Shown here piece by piece: positions 23,467 to 35,698 of a DNA stretch of 64,000 nt (positions are counted from its first letter, which is position 1; each line of letters opens with the position of its first letter). The position numbers and the translations under genes are program-made. Source of the DNA: Chamaecrista fasciculata (Eukaryota > Streptophyta > Magnoliopsida > Fabales > Fabaceae); NCBI GenBank assembly GCA_003254925.1, contig QANZ01033450.1, forward strand, positions 20,721 through 84,720. Reading direction: 5' to 3'. Below the pieces are notes generated by a model, which was not told the DNA's origin, searched no databases, and was given only the letters and a program-made list of their open reading frames with translations.

Positions 23467-25103
23467 ATCTCTTTCTCACCTATCAAAACAAAACAGGAAT
23501 GTTTTCTGAATTGAATAGACAGACAATGGATTAAGAGTGAGAAATATGTTGTTAATAATAACAATAATAATACTATTATTCTAGTGACCCGTGACTCTTG
23601 CTCTGCCTCTTAGCTATGTATCTGACAAAACAAGGCCTCATCACTCATGAGTAGCTTGCTGCATTCCAATTAAGCACCTTCAACAATCACTACATACAAC
23701 CACAAAACAACACAAACAAGTAAATAAATATTCCCAAATAAAACATTAATCATGACACACTTTTTTAGGTCTGTCATACTCCCATATGAATTTATGATTA
23801 GTTTAAATTCTTTCATTCTTTTTCATAAAAAAGTAATAGTCTTTCTTACTGTTTAAAGATTATATGATTGGTAACCAAAACAAAATAGGGTCATTCTGAC
23901 TCTTGCCTCTACTATTATACTTTAAAAACTCAGAACCAGAAATAATAATTAAAAGTATATATTTTTATTTTTTTTTTTAAAAATTGTTATTTTGAGTTAC
24001 TTCTATTCTTTATACACATTAACCATGCCCATGGGGATTGGATAGAAAATCCCATATATATATATATATATATATATAAAAGAGTAATCTAACACTTTAT
24101 TCTTTAAAAAATTATTGAATTGACACTTCAATTTCTGAAACATAGAAATACATAGTTTAGTCTTTAGATTAAAATGATATATTCTTTAATCTCTAAAAAA
24201 TAAAAATATATACTATTTAGTCTATAAAAAGAACTAATAAATATATTATTTTAATCTTTTAGATACTAAGCTAATAGTTACATGTAGAGGAGGGTTAATA
24301 GATGTCATAAAAGATCATTTTTGTATAAAAATTATTCTGAAATTACTCAACAATTAATTAAAATAAATTAGCAATATGTAAATAATGCAAAAATCACTCA
24401 ACAACTAATTAAATCAATTGTGTCTTGATGCAGGCACACTTTCTTCATCATAAATAAGAGAATACATGTTAGAAATAATCACAAGATGAAATTGTTTATT
24501 ACCAACACATTGTCAACTTATGAATTTCCAAAATAGAACAAATGAGATTAATATTCTCCAAGGTCAACTCTGATCTCAAATGCAAAATTGGTCACATTTC
24601 AAAATAGGTCTAGAACATGACAAAAATTGATATTGTTCTCAATATGTGTTGATTGCAATTCAAAATCATTCCAAGACATGATTCAATCAAAATAAATTGA
24701 TTGCTTCTTTTCAAATTAATTCCAAAAAGAAATTGATTTGAGACAAACTTATATTTTGATTATTTGACAAAATAAAATAACCATATATAGATTGGTCAAA
24801 TAATATCAAACTTAATTTTGTTATCATCAAAATAAATTTTTGGTTTAGACCTTTTAGGGCTAATATAAACTATGTATTTCAATCTTTCAGGGATTAAATT
24901 GTCAGTTTGATAATCTTTCAGAGATCGAATTGTTAATTTACTACTTTACTCTATAAAAAATAAAACTTCTCCTAAATCTGCCCCAATTAAAAAAAAATGT
25001 ACCCATGAAACAAAAGTCAAGAGAACCTAAGTAGATCTAAAGGCAACCAAAAAGGAATCATATAACTCTGCTCCTTGGCCTTATTCTTGCCTCAATTTTC
25101 AAC

Positions 25104-25109
<6 letters not shown>
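23467..25109. other. Intergenic DNA upstream of the inhibitor gene
   Basis: AT-rich, with an (AT)n run at 24054-24079. Parts of 24100-24260 and 24840-24960 show the GATTAAATTGTCA/TTTAGTC style of degenerate foldback repeats. No coding sequence recognised. Confidence 0.4.

Positions 25110-25200
<91 letters not shown>
25110..25200 (+). repeat. (CT)n microsatellite upstream of the inhibitor gene
   Basis: About 90 bp of nearly pure CT repeat ending only 10 bp before the putative TATA box at 25211. Pyrimidine tracts near the core promoter are common in plant genes; here the length should vary between individuals. Confidence 0.85.
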
Positions 25201-25202
<2 letters not shown>

Positions 25203-25210
25203 TTCTCTAC

Positions 25211-25218
25211 TATTTATA
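25211..25218 (+). promoter_or_regulatory. TATA box of the inhibitor gene
   Basis: TATTTATA, about 82 bp upstream of the ATG at 25300 and immediately after the CT tract. A leader of roughly 50 nt would result. Confidence 0.5.
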
Positions 25219-25299
25219 CCCTTTTCCCTGCCTAAATCCTAACATTATCATAATATCTTCATCCCTTATTCCTTTTACCTTCCCTTCCTCTCTATAACA

Positions 25300-25833
25300 A
25301 TGGACTCCAAACTTGTGTTTCTCTTCCTCTTCTCCTTCCTCTCACACCCACTTTTGAATAATGGTGACACCACCCTCATCAAAAGGACCTGCAAGAACAC
25401 AAAGTACTATGATCTCTGTGTCTCTTCCCTCAAATCTGACCCCACAAGTCCAAACGCAGACCCAAAAGGCTTAGCCTTGATCATGATAGGCATTGCTATG
25501 GCCAATGCAACCTCCACTTCCTCCTTCTTGTTGTCGTCTAATCTTCTTAAGCCTTCAAACGACACCACCTTCAAAAGGGTCCTCAAGGATTGCTCTGAGA
25601 AATACACTTATGCTGCTGATGCTTTAGAAGCTTCTGTTCAGGATCTGGGGAATGAGGATTATGACTATGCTTCTATTCACATAACTGCAGCCTCAGATTA
25701 CCCTAATGTTTGTCATAATTCCTTTAGGAGATACCCTTCTTTGCCTTATCCTTCTGAGCTTGCTCGTAGAGAGATTGCCTTGAAGCATATTTGTGATGTG
25801 GCTTTGGGAATCATTGATAATCTCAATTGGTAG
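25300..25833 (+). CDS. Pectin methylesterase/invertase inhibitor (PMEI) domain protein
   Basis: A single exon of 177 residues. It opens with a hydrophobic secretion signal (about residues 4-20), then the family pattern Cys31, a short gap, Cys40, later Cys98 and Cys138, which form the two disulfides of the four-helix inhibitor fold. Cys165 is extra. Such proteins act in the apoplast or vacuole and bind either acid invertases or pectin methylesterases. The motif TCKNTKYYDLC and the overall size look more like cell-wall/vacuolar inhibitors of beta-fructosidase, but sequence alone does not separate the two activities. The last codons and the 3' UTR are duplicated just downstream (26009-26165). 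Confidence 0.85.
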   Translation: MDSKLVFLFLFSFLSHPLLNNGDTTLIKRTCKNTKYYDLCVSSLKSDPTSPNADPKGLALIMIGIAMANATSTSSFLLSSNLLKPSNDTTFKRVLKDCSEKYTYAADALEASVQDLGNEDYDYASIHITAASDYPNVCHNSFRRYPSLPYPSELARREIALKHICDVALGIIDNLNW

Positions 25834-26165
25834 TTACTTAATTACTTCTTATACTTATAAATTTTCCTTGTATGCACAACAATTATTATATTATATCATA
25901 TATATGTCTCTCTGGTGGTCCTGTTTCTCTTTCTAAATCTCTTTCTTTTTTGTTGTCATATAATATTATTATATATATACATACTAGTGTTTTTCTGTCT
26001 GGAGATTTGGCTTTGGGAATGATTGATAATCTGAATTGGTAGTTACTAGTTAGTTACTTCTTGTTAATTTGTTATGTACATATCTGCTCTTTCTAAATCT
26101 ATTTCTTTATGTTGTTGTTATATAGTACTATATATTTTATATATATAGTATATTAGTGTTTTTCT
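25800..26165 (+). repeat. Tandem duplication of the inhibitor gene's 3' end
   Basis: 25800-25996 (last 11 codons, stop and 3' UTR) is repeated at 26009-26165, offset 209 bp. The second copy still reads GCTTTGGGAATGATTGATAA and the LNW-stop ending, and keeps the ATATAT-rich tail ending in TAGTGTTTTTC. The second copy is a gene-tail fragment with no upstream coding part. Confidence 0.75.
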
Positions 26166-28195
26166 TGGCTTTCAGATTCTATCTGTAGTTCAGATCTCTT
26201 AATTCTACAGAAATCTACAGAAAATAACAAAAGGCATTTCTTACATCTTTGGCTACATTTTTTTTTAATTTCTTACTCCCTCTTCTGGAGATTTGGGTTG
26301 CTATTCAAATGTAACTTTCGTGCCAATTTAATTCTTGGAAGTCTATTTTACACTCTTGATTCTTGAAAGTTATCAAACCAAAAAAATTTAGACCTTTTGA
26401 TCCTATATATGTTAATCTTTATAAAATAGGCTTAAGGTACTAATTTGCATAACCTCTATGATTTTTGAGGACTAAAATATATTAATTCATGTACTTTTAA
26501 GAGATCAAGTTGTATGTTTACTCTTAATTATATACACTATATGTGGTTATATATATATATAGACACACACTTGTGTTTAATTCTCTCTCAGTGCCATCTC
26601 ATATGTATCAGTTGTTTTTTCAGTATCAGCTGATTCTTCTTCCATGAATTCCTATCTGTTTACTGTTGGAAAGTCTGGTTTTGTTGAATTTAGTGATAAT
26701 TTCAAAGGAAGTAAGGTATGTATGATTGAAACAAAATCAGACTTTTGAAAACAATAGGGCACTCAATGATACTAATAAATTGTACAGTTTTCTTTTTTTA
26801 CTATATGACTCGAAAGAGATGTCTCTATCATTATGGCCTACTTGTTTGGCTGATACTAGATAGTGCTTTGAAAAAGTAGAAGAGGATTATACAAATTATT
26901 GGTTCTTTCTAAATATATCATTATAGATTGTGCTTATTATTCTTATCAAAGATTGATTGATTGATCCAACCCAAGTCATGATTCATCATCACCATCTTTT
27001 GAATTAAATCGTCATCTTTGAAGCAATTCATTTTCTTATAAAGTGGGAGTAGGTTTGCTAAAGGACATAAATATCTTGATCTATATATAAATCAATCAAA
27101 ATTGAATGTTCCAAAGTAAGGATATGTTGGTGAAGTTTATGAAGCATGTCAAAACCTTTGGATAAGGATATGCGGAAACTAACTATCTGTATTATGTAAG
27201 TTCATCAAGTTTATTTTAGTCCCATGTCATTCAAATATTTAAAGTTTTGTGTTATTTTAATGAACTTTTTGAATTTTACGAACATGTTAACTTCAATAAA
27301 TCCTTATTTTGGAACGTCTTTTGTTTTCAGAACACACTTTTAATTTTGGTTGTCAAAACATTATTATTTTTTGAATTGACAATTCAATGTCTAATATACA
27401 CATTTTAATATTTGAATGTCGTGGATACATTCATACAAATTATTTAATTTAGTTCTTCAAATTTATTTTTTAAAGAGATGTATTGATTTTATATATTTTC
27501 TTTTTTTTTGTTTGTCTTCCAACACATACTATTATCTACAAACAAAACAAAATAACAAATACATCTCATCTTACTTCAAGAACTTCAGCAACATCTTCAC
27601 TTAATAGAACTTTGTTTATGTAACATTGAGGAATGATATTAAGGTATCTATCAAATTGGCTTTTCTGGGAATTGGAGATGATAAGAGGTCTCTGAATAAA
27701 ATGTGACAGTGACATTGTTTTCAGAGATAAAACAATGAGAGACACAGTTTGAAGATTATAATTGAAAGCCAACTGTAAAAGCCCTTCTTTTAAGGAATGA
27801 ACTTATGCTAAAGAGGCACCAATGCTCAGACACACACATGGAGATTTTTAATAAAAGCTGAATCACAAATAATCTTTGAACTACTTTTCTTGTGAAGAGG
27901 GTTACTTGTTGTGTGTGTTTTTTTCTTCAAAAGTATGAAATATTATTAATCTTTTTAAGATGACTTCAATATCAATTGATTTCTTTAATTTTTTTTTTGT
28001 TTCACTTTAGCAAAAGTTTAATTTTGTTTCAATCACATATTATAGTTTATATAAAACCATTTTTTTAATTTCTTGAATGATCAAAGTGGAGTATAATTCA
28101 AATTTTTTTAATGATAAAGTTATAAATAAAATATCTGCAAAAAGGATTGATATTAGAGGATATTCATATTATAAGTTTGAGATGCTAGAAGTTTT
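26166..28195. other. Intergenic DNA without recognised genes
   Basis: AT-rich, with short open stretches that lack family similarity or codon bias. A small ACACACAC run lies at about 26562. Nothing functional is visible. Confidence 0.4.
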
Positions 28196-29036
28196 TTTTG
28201 TCAAAAATACAGTTTGGTCTTTAATATTTACCTTAAGTTCTATTTTGGTCCCTAAATATTTTTTTTGTTTCATTTTGATCTTTAGTGTTTTCCAAAATTT
28301 TATTTTTTGTTCTTGATTCCACGATTGGTCTCCAATTAATAAATATGGTTATATCTCTCGTGTTTCAAGTTTGAATGCGACCAAATGAAGTTAGTAGTTA
28401 TTTTTGACAAATTCTTCCTCTATCCAGTTGGAATTGTCGGCAAAAGAGGTCAAATAAGACTTAAAATTGGATTGCTTGTTTCATAAAGTTGGTTATCTTT
28501 CTTTCATTTCAAATCCAAATGCAACGAAATCGGAATAACGAGTTACTCTTAACGAGTTTTTCTTTATCTAGTTGGAGCCATTAACAAACGAGGCTAGATG
28601 ATATTCTAAAAGTTGGTATTGTCATTTTGACCAAATTCAATTTTGGAGTACTGTTTGATCTTATTTGTCAACGACTCCAACTTAACACAGAAAAATTCGT
28701 CAAGAGTAACTCGTAGCTTCGTTTCTATCACATTTGGAATTGAAACAAGTGAGATATATGACCACCTTTATGAAATGAACCATCCACTTTTGAGTCCGAT
28801 TTCATTCACGATTTGACCTCGTTTGTTAATGGAATAATGGTCTCAATTGGGCAGAAAAAGAATTCGTCAAGAGTAGTTTGTAATTCTAATTTTGTCTCAT
28901 TCAAAATCTAAACGAGAGAGATTAGGGATATTCAATAGTTAGGGATCAAAATAAAACTTAAGGACCAAAATGGAACACAAAATATTAGGGACCAAAGTAA
29001 AACTTAAAATAAACATTTAGGACCAAAGTAAAGTTT
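28196..29036. mobile_element. Foldback element, family C
   Basis: The left arm (CAGTTTGGTCTTTAATATTT, then CTATTTTGGTCCCTAAATAT) is inverted relative to the right arm (ATATTAGGGACCAAAGTAAA, then GGACCAAAGTAAAG). Inner sub-blocks such as AGTAACTCGTAGCTTCGTTT also occur inverted. Total about 840 bp, with no coding capacity. Confidence 0.55.
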
Positions 29037-29463
29037 TGGCCTTTTTTATTGGACGGTGGATACTTATTTTAGTTTGATTCCTCCTGTACAAAAGAAATTC
29101 GGGCTTCCTCTTTTATTCATATCCATATATTTTCTGGGTTGGGCTTAAGTCTAAAATCCCAAGATCATGTAATAACGGAAGCCCATAAATTTTTAGTAGC
29201 CCGTAAATGCCAAGACCAAAAACCCCACACAAAAGACTTATTGATCAATGTTACGATTTCCGACCCAAAAAAAAAAAACTAATAAGAGATAGAAAACTTA
29301 TAGTTAAGTTAACTTTTTTTTTTCTTAAAAATCATTTTTGATAAACGGACATAAATGGTCTTAGTTATCAAGGAATTCCAGATACATGAGAACAAATATA
29401 TAACAAGAGAAACTTATAAAAATGCATGATGAAGACCAACTATTTCAAATAAAAGACCAACTA

Positions 29464-29714
29464 ATTTGGTTGATAGACTTTAAGGATGTGACAAGGAGAT
29501 CGTTAGCAATTTTCTTTATGATTTTTACACATTTATTTATTTAGTCTAGATTTATAAAATAATATAATTAGTCCATAAATAATAATAATGAAATCAATTA
29601 ATTATAAATATTTAATAGCTTATTATGTACGAATAAAATATAATACGTGAATCCACCAAATAAGAAACTGCTAACAATCTCCTTGCCATATCCTTAAAGT
29701 CTATCAACCAAATT
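29464..29714. mobile_element. Short MITE with long terminal inverted repeats
   Basis: About 60 bp at the left (AATTTGGTTGATAGACTTTA, then AGGAGATCGTTAGCA) is mirrored at the right as TGCTAACAATCTCCTTGCCA ending in CTATCAACCAAATT. The centre is AT-rich. Total about 250 bp, about 400 bp upstream of the FAS2 promoter. The target duplication is unresolved. Confidence 0.6.
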
Positions 29715-30127
29715 ACCTTTAGCAAGAACATTTATTCTTATTTTAACTAAATATTAACGACATAATTTATGTAGCTAATAAATGTAATACAAAATTGTTA
29801 GAAATAGAAAATCAAATCCTAACCTAAATTAAAAAACATGATAAAATCTGTTGTTAATTTATTGAAATAAGTTAGACAAATGATAAAATTGACCAAAAAT
29901 ATGAAACAACATGGACAAAATTGACTGTAAAAAAAAATTAATAACGAAATTGACAATTAGTGTAAAATTTGAGGACTAAAAGAGTATTTTTACCTCTTTT
30001 TAATTTATAGTTTTACTTTTTAGAGAAAAGCAATCGCCGAGAATCGTGATGTCTTCACAGTACAGGGCTAATTGAGTAATTTACAAAACAGAAGTATAAA
30101 ATGGCAGCATTTCTTCGTAGAAGCTTT

Positions 30128-30136
30128 TTTCCCGCC
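30128..30136 (+). promoter_or_regulatory. E2F-binding site upstream of FAS2
   Basis: TTTCCCGCC (continuing into AA) is a perfect match to the plant E2F consensus TTTSSCGS and lies about 80 bp upstream of the ATG. The other large CAF-1 subunit, FAS1, is an established E2F target in Arabidopsis, so S-phase control is expected here too. That extension is inference. Confidence 0.65.
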
Positions 30137-30213
30137 AACAGAGAGTAAGGCGCGAGATCCCCTTTCTGGCTTCTGCTTCTTCTTCGTCTTCCCCAACCTT
30201 AAAACTCTTGACA

Positions 30214-33200
30214 ATGAAGGGTGGAACTGTTCAGATTAACTGGCACGAAACCAAACCTGTCTTAAGCCTCGATTTCCATCCTCCCTCAGCCACTCTCGCC
30301 ACCGCCGGCGCCGATTTCGACATCAAGGTCCTTCTTCCGCTTCCTTCTCATCTTTTCTTATTTCTCGCTAACTTTCACTTCGAATTTGTAATCGCAACTG
30401 TTGTTTTTCCTGGCACAGAGTTGATTTTGTTCATTTCTTGGTCTTATTGTGACCCTTTGGCAAAATATGGGTTTTGGGGTTTTGTGGCTAGGGTAAAAGG
30501 ACGGGACTTGTTGTCTGTGGTCAAAATTTTAGGAAATTTTTTTTATTCCTAATATTTCTGTTTCAGGATTCTCGAAATGTCACTGAGCTCTCTGTGATTT
30601 AGTACAGTTAATATTTTGTTTAGAAATATAGGAAGTTTGGTGTATAGTTGTTCGTTCTTTTTATTTACTTATTTATTAAATCTTATTTTACTTTCTTTGA
30701 TTTTGGAGAATAATATAAACTAGAAAAATATCAGCCTTGTATTGAAGTAGTAAGGATTAGAAGGCTACTGATGCCCATTCTACAGCTGAATCAGTGAAAA
30801 TTCTTAGTTTCTGTTTGACTTCCAATACATCAGAGACTCGTTCAATTAATTAGTTCAGTTATGTTTTAATATAATTTCTTATGAAATTCAAACAAAGTTG
30901 AAGCTTTTCCGATCTTTATTTGACATTATTGATGTTCTATAAATGAACAGATGTTGAAAGAATACCCCTTGAATCTTTTGACATTTTTAATCTTATTTGT
31001 ATCCTGCATTTCAGCTTTGGTCAGTAAAATCATCAGAAGCTCAAAAGAAGTTGCCTGTAGTTACCTATCTGAATAGTCTGTCGTACCACAGTTCTGCTGT
31101 AAATGTAATTCGTTTTTGTACTTCAGGTAAGGCCATAAACTGTCTCCTTCTCCTTCTCCCTTATTTTAGGTTTGATGATAACTTCACACACTATTTTCTA
31201 TGTGTTAGTGATAGAAAAGTTTGAATGATCTTCATATAGAGCATGAGATTATCAGGTTGAGAGGGATTCTTCATGGAAATGACTTGAGTGTAGGTTTATT
31301 GAATAACCGCAAATAAATTTAGATCTATCTATCAATAACCTTATGGTTGACGTGTGCAAGGATAGAACACGTTGGCGTCAGTTGATCCATATAGCTGAAC
31401 CCACCTAGTGGGAAAAGGCTTTGGTTGTTGTTATTGTCTTCAAATAAATTACAAACTCTGAAGCACTGTTTACTCCTATATTACTAATATATGTGTGTGC
31501 GTGCCTTTATGTAGCTATCTTGGGTCTATTATTGCCATCTTTACCCGCTCTTGTTCCCTAACATAAAATTGTGTGATGCTTTCTGCTAATTATAATATTT
31601 TCCATGATGCAGGGGATCTGCTGGCATCTGGCGCTGATGGTTTGTCTTTAACCGCCATATTGAATTACTTTAATTGTTTTAGATCGTGATATTATATTAG
31701 ACAAGGTTTCCCAATTGGAGTCTTCTCATTTTCAGGAGGTGACCTTATAATATGGAAGTTACATCCCACAGATACAGGTCAGACATGGAAAGTCCTCAAG
31801 ATGTTAAGGCAAGGCCTTTTATTTGATTTCTGTGAGCCCTTGAATGCATTAAAAATCAATATCATCGTACAATATTATTTTTATAATTTGGTCAACAACC
31901 TTATACTCTATACTTTCATTTATGGCCTCCTTTTCGGTACTGATGTGCATTTAGAAACAAATTGTTAAAATCACAAATGATGATAAAACTACTCTTCAGC
32001 CCAGGGACACTGAAACAGTTTTCCTTCTGATTTGGTTTTAATTTCCTTTGTCAATACACTTTTTTGGAAGGAGGTGGGAGGGGGGTAGTTGTTAACTCAC
32101 GTTACGTGCATTACTTTCCTGCTTATTAAGATTTTTCTATGAAATAGGTCCCATCACAAGGACATTCTGGACCTTGAGTGGTCTCCCGATGCTGCATTTA
32201 TCATTTCTGGATCCGTTGATAATAGTTGCATTATATGGGATGTTAACAAAGGTAAGAAAGGCAATACATAACATAATTGCTCCATGTGGAAACTAATATG
32301 CTTCAAGCTTGGCAGAAGATATTTTATGTTTTAATTGTAACATGAACAATAGATATATATCATCTATATTACTGATTATACCTGTACTTGATTTTTATGC
32401 CTCAGGCACCAACCTTCAGACATTGGATTCTCATGCACATTATGTTCAAGGAGTTGCATGGGACCCACTAGGGAAATATGTTGCTTCTCTTAGTTCTGAC
32501 AGGACTTGCCGAATTTACATCAATAAGCCAAAAAAATCCAAGGGAAGTGAGAAAATCAATTATGTTTGTCAACAAGTTATTTCCAAGGCTGAACATCCAC
32601 TACTAGATAATTCTAAGGTTAATATAGAACAAACCATATTTTGGCCATTTATTTATATTAGATTGATTTGTCAAATACACAACTTAGTAGGTTTTTGGAA
32701 TGCAGTCTACAAATTATCATCTCTTCCATGATGAGACACTGCCATCTTTCTTCAGAAGACTAGCCTGGTCTCCTGATGGCTTGTTTCTACTTGTGCCTGC
32801 AGGTATTGATTTAAGCAGATTCTATTCAATTATTTTTTAGCGTGTATGTCAGTACGTGCATACTATGCTGGATGGCCAGCATGCTTGATTCTTCAGTAGT
32901 CCATCGTTGTAATATTCTTCAAGAAATTAGATAGTGTTCAAGTTGATTTAATGTTTATTCTATTACTCTATTTATACTGTTAGCTGGTAAATTTTATTTG
33001 CTGGAGCCCGATAAGCTGCCTTCTCATTTTTTGGTGTTGGATGGTCTTAAGGCAAACTTATTTCAAGATAGTTAAATTCTCTCCCTTGTTATTTGGGATG
33101 ACATTTATGAAGTTAAGTTGCCACTTAATGTGCTTGCTTTAGTATTTAATGCTGCTTGAAAATTGTACTATATTGGTCGCTTTCATTCAGACTCAGATTT

Positions 33201-34892
33201 CCTGAAAAGCTGTCATCATATTGCATCTATTTTTATTATCTAAAAGATGATTTATTGGCACACCACCTATTTCAGGCTCATACAAAATTGCTTCTGGATC
33301 TGAATCTGTAAATGCTGCTTACATATTTTCAAGAAAGGATCTTTCACGGTAAGTCTTCCACATCTTTTTCGTTTGAAGAGTAAAGATGGTTTTCTAACCC
33401 AAATCAAATTCTTGATATTTTAATATCTGATCTGACCAATTTATTGTAAATTTGTAATGCCTAGAGTGATATGATATCTTTAATGTTTGTGGACCAAGTT
33501 TCAAAGGTATTTTTTTTTTGTGTTAGATTTTACTTTTTTCTGATTTGCCTGATATGCAGGCCTGCCATTCAGCTTCCTTGCGCAAGCAAAGCTGTGGTTG
33601 CTGTTCGGTTCTGCCCCATAAATTTTAGCCTTCGAGGAACGAACTCAGGTATTTGGTATGCTTGTGTATAAGCTCAGTTAATATGTATATTTGGTTCAAG
33701 GTGCCATTACTTCTGTTGCTTTGGGCCCATCTTAATTCGGACACATTTTACCTTCCATTGTGGGGCCTCTAAAAGTCGAACTATCTTTTAGAGACACTAA
33801 ATGTGTTGAAGAATTGATAATAACATGGTAATAATTGTGTTCATTGTGTGCAGCTGGGTTATTTAAGCTCCCTTATCGTATTGTTTTCGCTGTGGCCACT
33901 TTGAATTCGTTGTACATTTATGACACTGAGAACAATCCTCCAATTGCTATAATGGCTGGTATTCATTATGCAGCAATAACAGATATCGCCTGGTAAATAT
34001 TTTTGTGGCTACCTGATCCCTCTTTTCTTTTTGGTTTAAGAATTATATCACTCTAGGCAATAACAGGTCTAATAGGTGACCTATAGGAAAGGTCTAATAG
34101 TCGCTTGCATTGTTCGATAGGTCACCTGATGCCCATTATTTGGCATTGTCCTCTCAAGATGGTTATTGCACATTGGTGGAATTTGAAAATGACGAACTAG
34201 GATCACCATTCTCTTCATCAGGTATGCATGTTTTGTTCTGCTGCTTCAGTGCTTTGTCATATCTTCATTCTCTAATGATCTTGTTGTGTCTGTAACGTAC
34301 TGGTCCAGGAGAGAAGAATGTCTCCAATAACAATGGCAAGAGACCATTGCAGACAGCTGACAATATGGTCATTGAAACAACTGAGCATGCTGGTTCAATT
34401 GAAGCAGAAGAAAAAGCTGACCACTTGGTCATTGAATCAACTAGCAACGTTCTAGTTAATGCAGGAAGCAGGAAAACTGAAACACAAGAGAAGGATGGCA
34501 ACATTGTCCGAGAAGAAACCCGAAATATCGGGACAGTCATTTCTGAAAGCCGGAAAACTGAAGCAGAAGAGAAGGCTGACGACATGGTCATTGATGCTAC
34601 TAGTGAAGTTGGTACAGCTGTAGCAGAAAGCAGTAAAAAGGAAGCAGAATATAAAGCAGAGAAGCAACAATCTAGTTTGAATAGTGTAGCAGAAGAGAGA
34701 ACAGAGAAAGACCAAACAAGTTTGAGTGGTTTTAAATTGGAAGCAAAAGCTGAGGCAAAGAAAGAGACATGTATTTTGGATAATGTTAAAAGAGAAGCAC
34801 AAGAGAAGGTAGCATGTAGTTCAAAGGGTACGCCAATGACAACAAATAAGCAAGGCAAGAAGCGTATAACTCCTGTTGCCATCGATCCGTGA
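30214..34892 (+). CDS. FAS2: FAS2, WD40 subunit of chromatin assembly factor 1
   Basis: Twelve exons: 30214-30327, 31015-31126, 31613-31639, 31736-31808, 32148-32251, 32406-32617, 32706-32802, 33276-33348, 33560-33648, 33854-33992, 34121-34221 and 34309-34892, giving 574 residues. CAF-1 deposits H3-H4 onto newly replicated DNA in the nucleus. The N-terminus [20 protein letters not shown], the WD units ([44 protein letters not shown]) and [19 protein letters not shown] match my memory of Arabidopsis FAS2. Exon 3 has only 27 nt. Intron 4 has a GC donor (AG/GCAAGG) with a normal AG acceptor. The tail after residue 381 is long and acidic, with about four imperfect 20-27-residue repeats, and ends [11 protein letters not shown]. 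The ATG at 30214 is the first in frame. Confidence 0.94.
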
Positions 34893-35362
34893 GAATTGAG
34901 AAACGCTCTGTAAATTTTTTGTGCGGCCGATATATGCAATACAAGTAATCTATTTTCTTATTCTTGTGCTCTGAATTGCTCTTGGTTGCCTATTTTTTAT
35001 ATAGATTTTAGTATGATATTGAAAGAGAATCCAATCTTCATTTGGTGTCTCTACTTTTTTGCACCACCTTTTGTATAATACCTCGGCTATACATATAGCA
35101 TGGTTTCTCTTGTAGCTTTCTTTCAAACTCTGAAATTCAGTGGAGAATCTGTCGTATCCTGGAGAAAATTTCCCATGTTATATTTTAATGGGAGAGCATA
35201 AATGACATGAAATTAAGTAAACAAGCAAGGGATATCTAATCTAATATTAGTTTTGTATCATTGTATTATTATACATTATACAGAACAGGCTTTGTTGTCT
35301 TAAGGAATTAGACATCATTATTTTTGAGAAGTAGGAACTGATGGCATGAGTTTTTTTCTTTA
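34893..35362. other. FAS2 3' UTR and flank
   Basis: The downstream region of FAS2 with AT-rich stretches. No other gene is visible before the foldback element at 35363. Confidence 0.4.
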
Positions 35363-35698
35363 TTGGGTCAAAACTTCATATTGATCCTTCAAGTATAGGG
35401 CAACCTTCCATTTTAATCTTTGAAGTTTTCAGTTTATTCTACTGTTAGTCCCTATCCTGATTTTGTTTGGTTTTTGTTATTATGTGTGAGTTGGACAATT
35501 AATCTGGATAACTTTTCTTTCATATATATATATCTTAATAAATAAATGAGTTGACACAAAAAGAAATAAACATTGGTGTCACAATTTCATTCTTCCGTGA
35601 GTATTACAAGAGATGTCATGTCTATTGTTGTGCTAAGATAAGAAGGATATTTATTTTTCTCTTGAATAGTTCACTTATTAAGACACTTACGAGAGAAA

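Noticed and set aside
34265..34939. Long minus-strand open frame opposite the last FAS2 exon
   Set aside because: It mirrors the repetitive E/K/S-rich FAS2 tail. Low stop frequency on the opposite strand is expected there, and no family similarity is seen.
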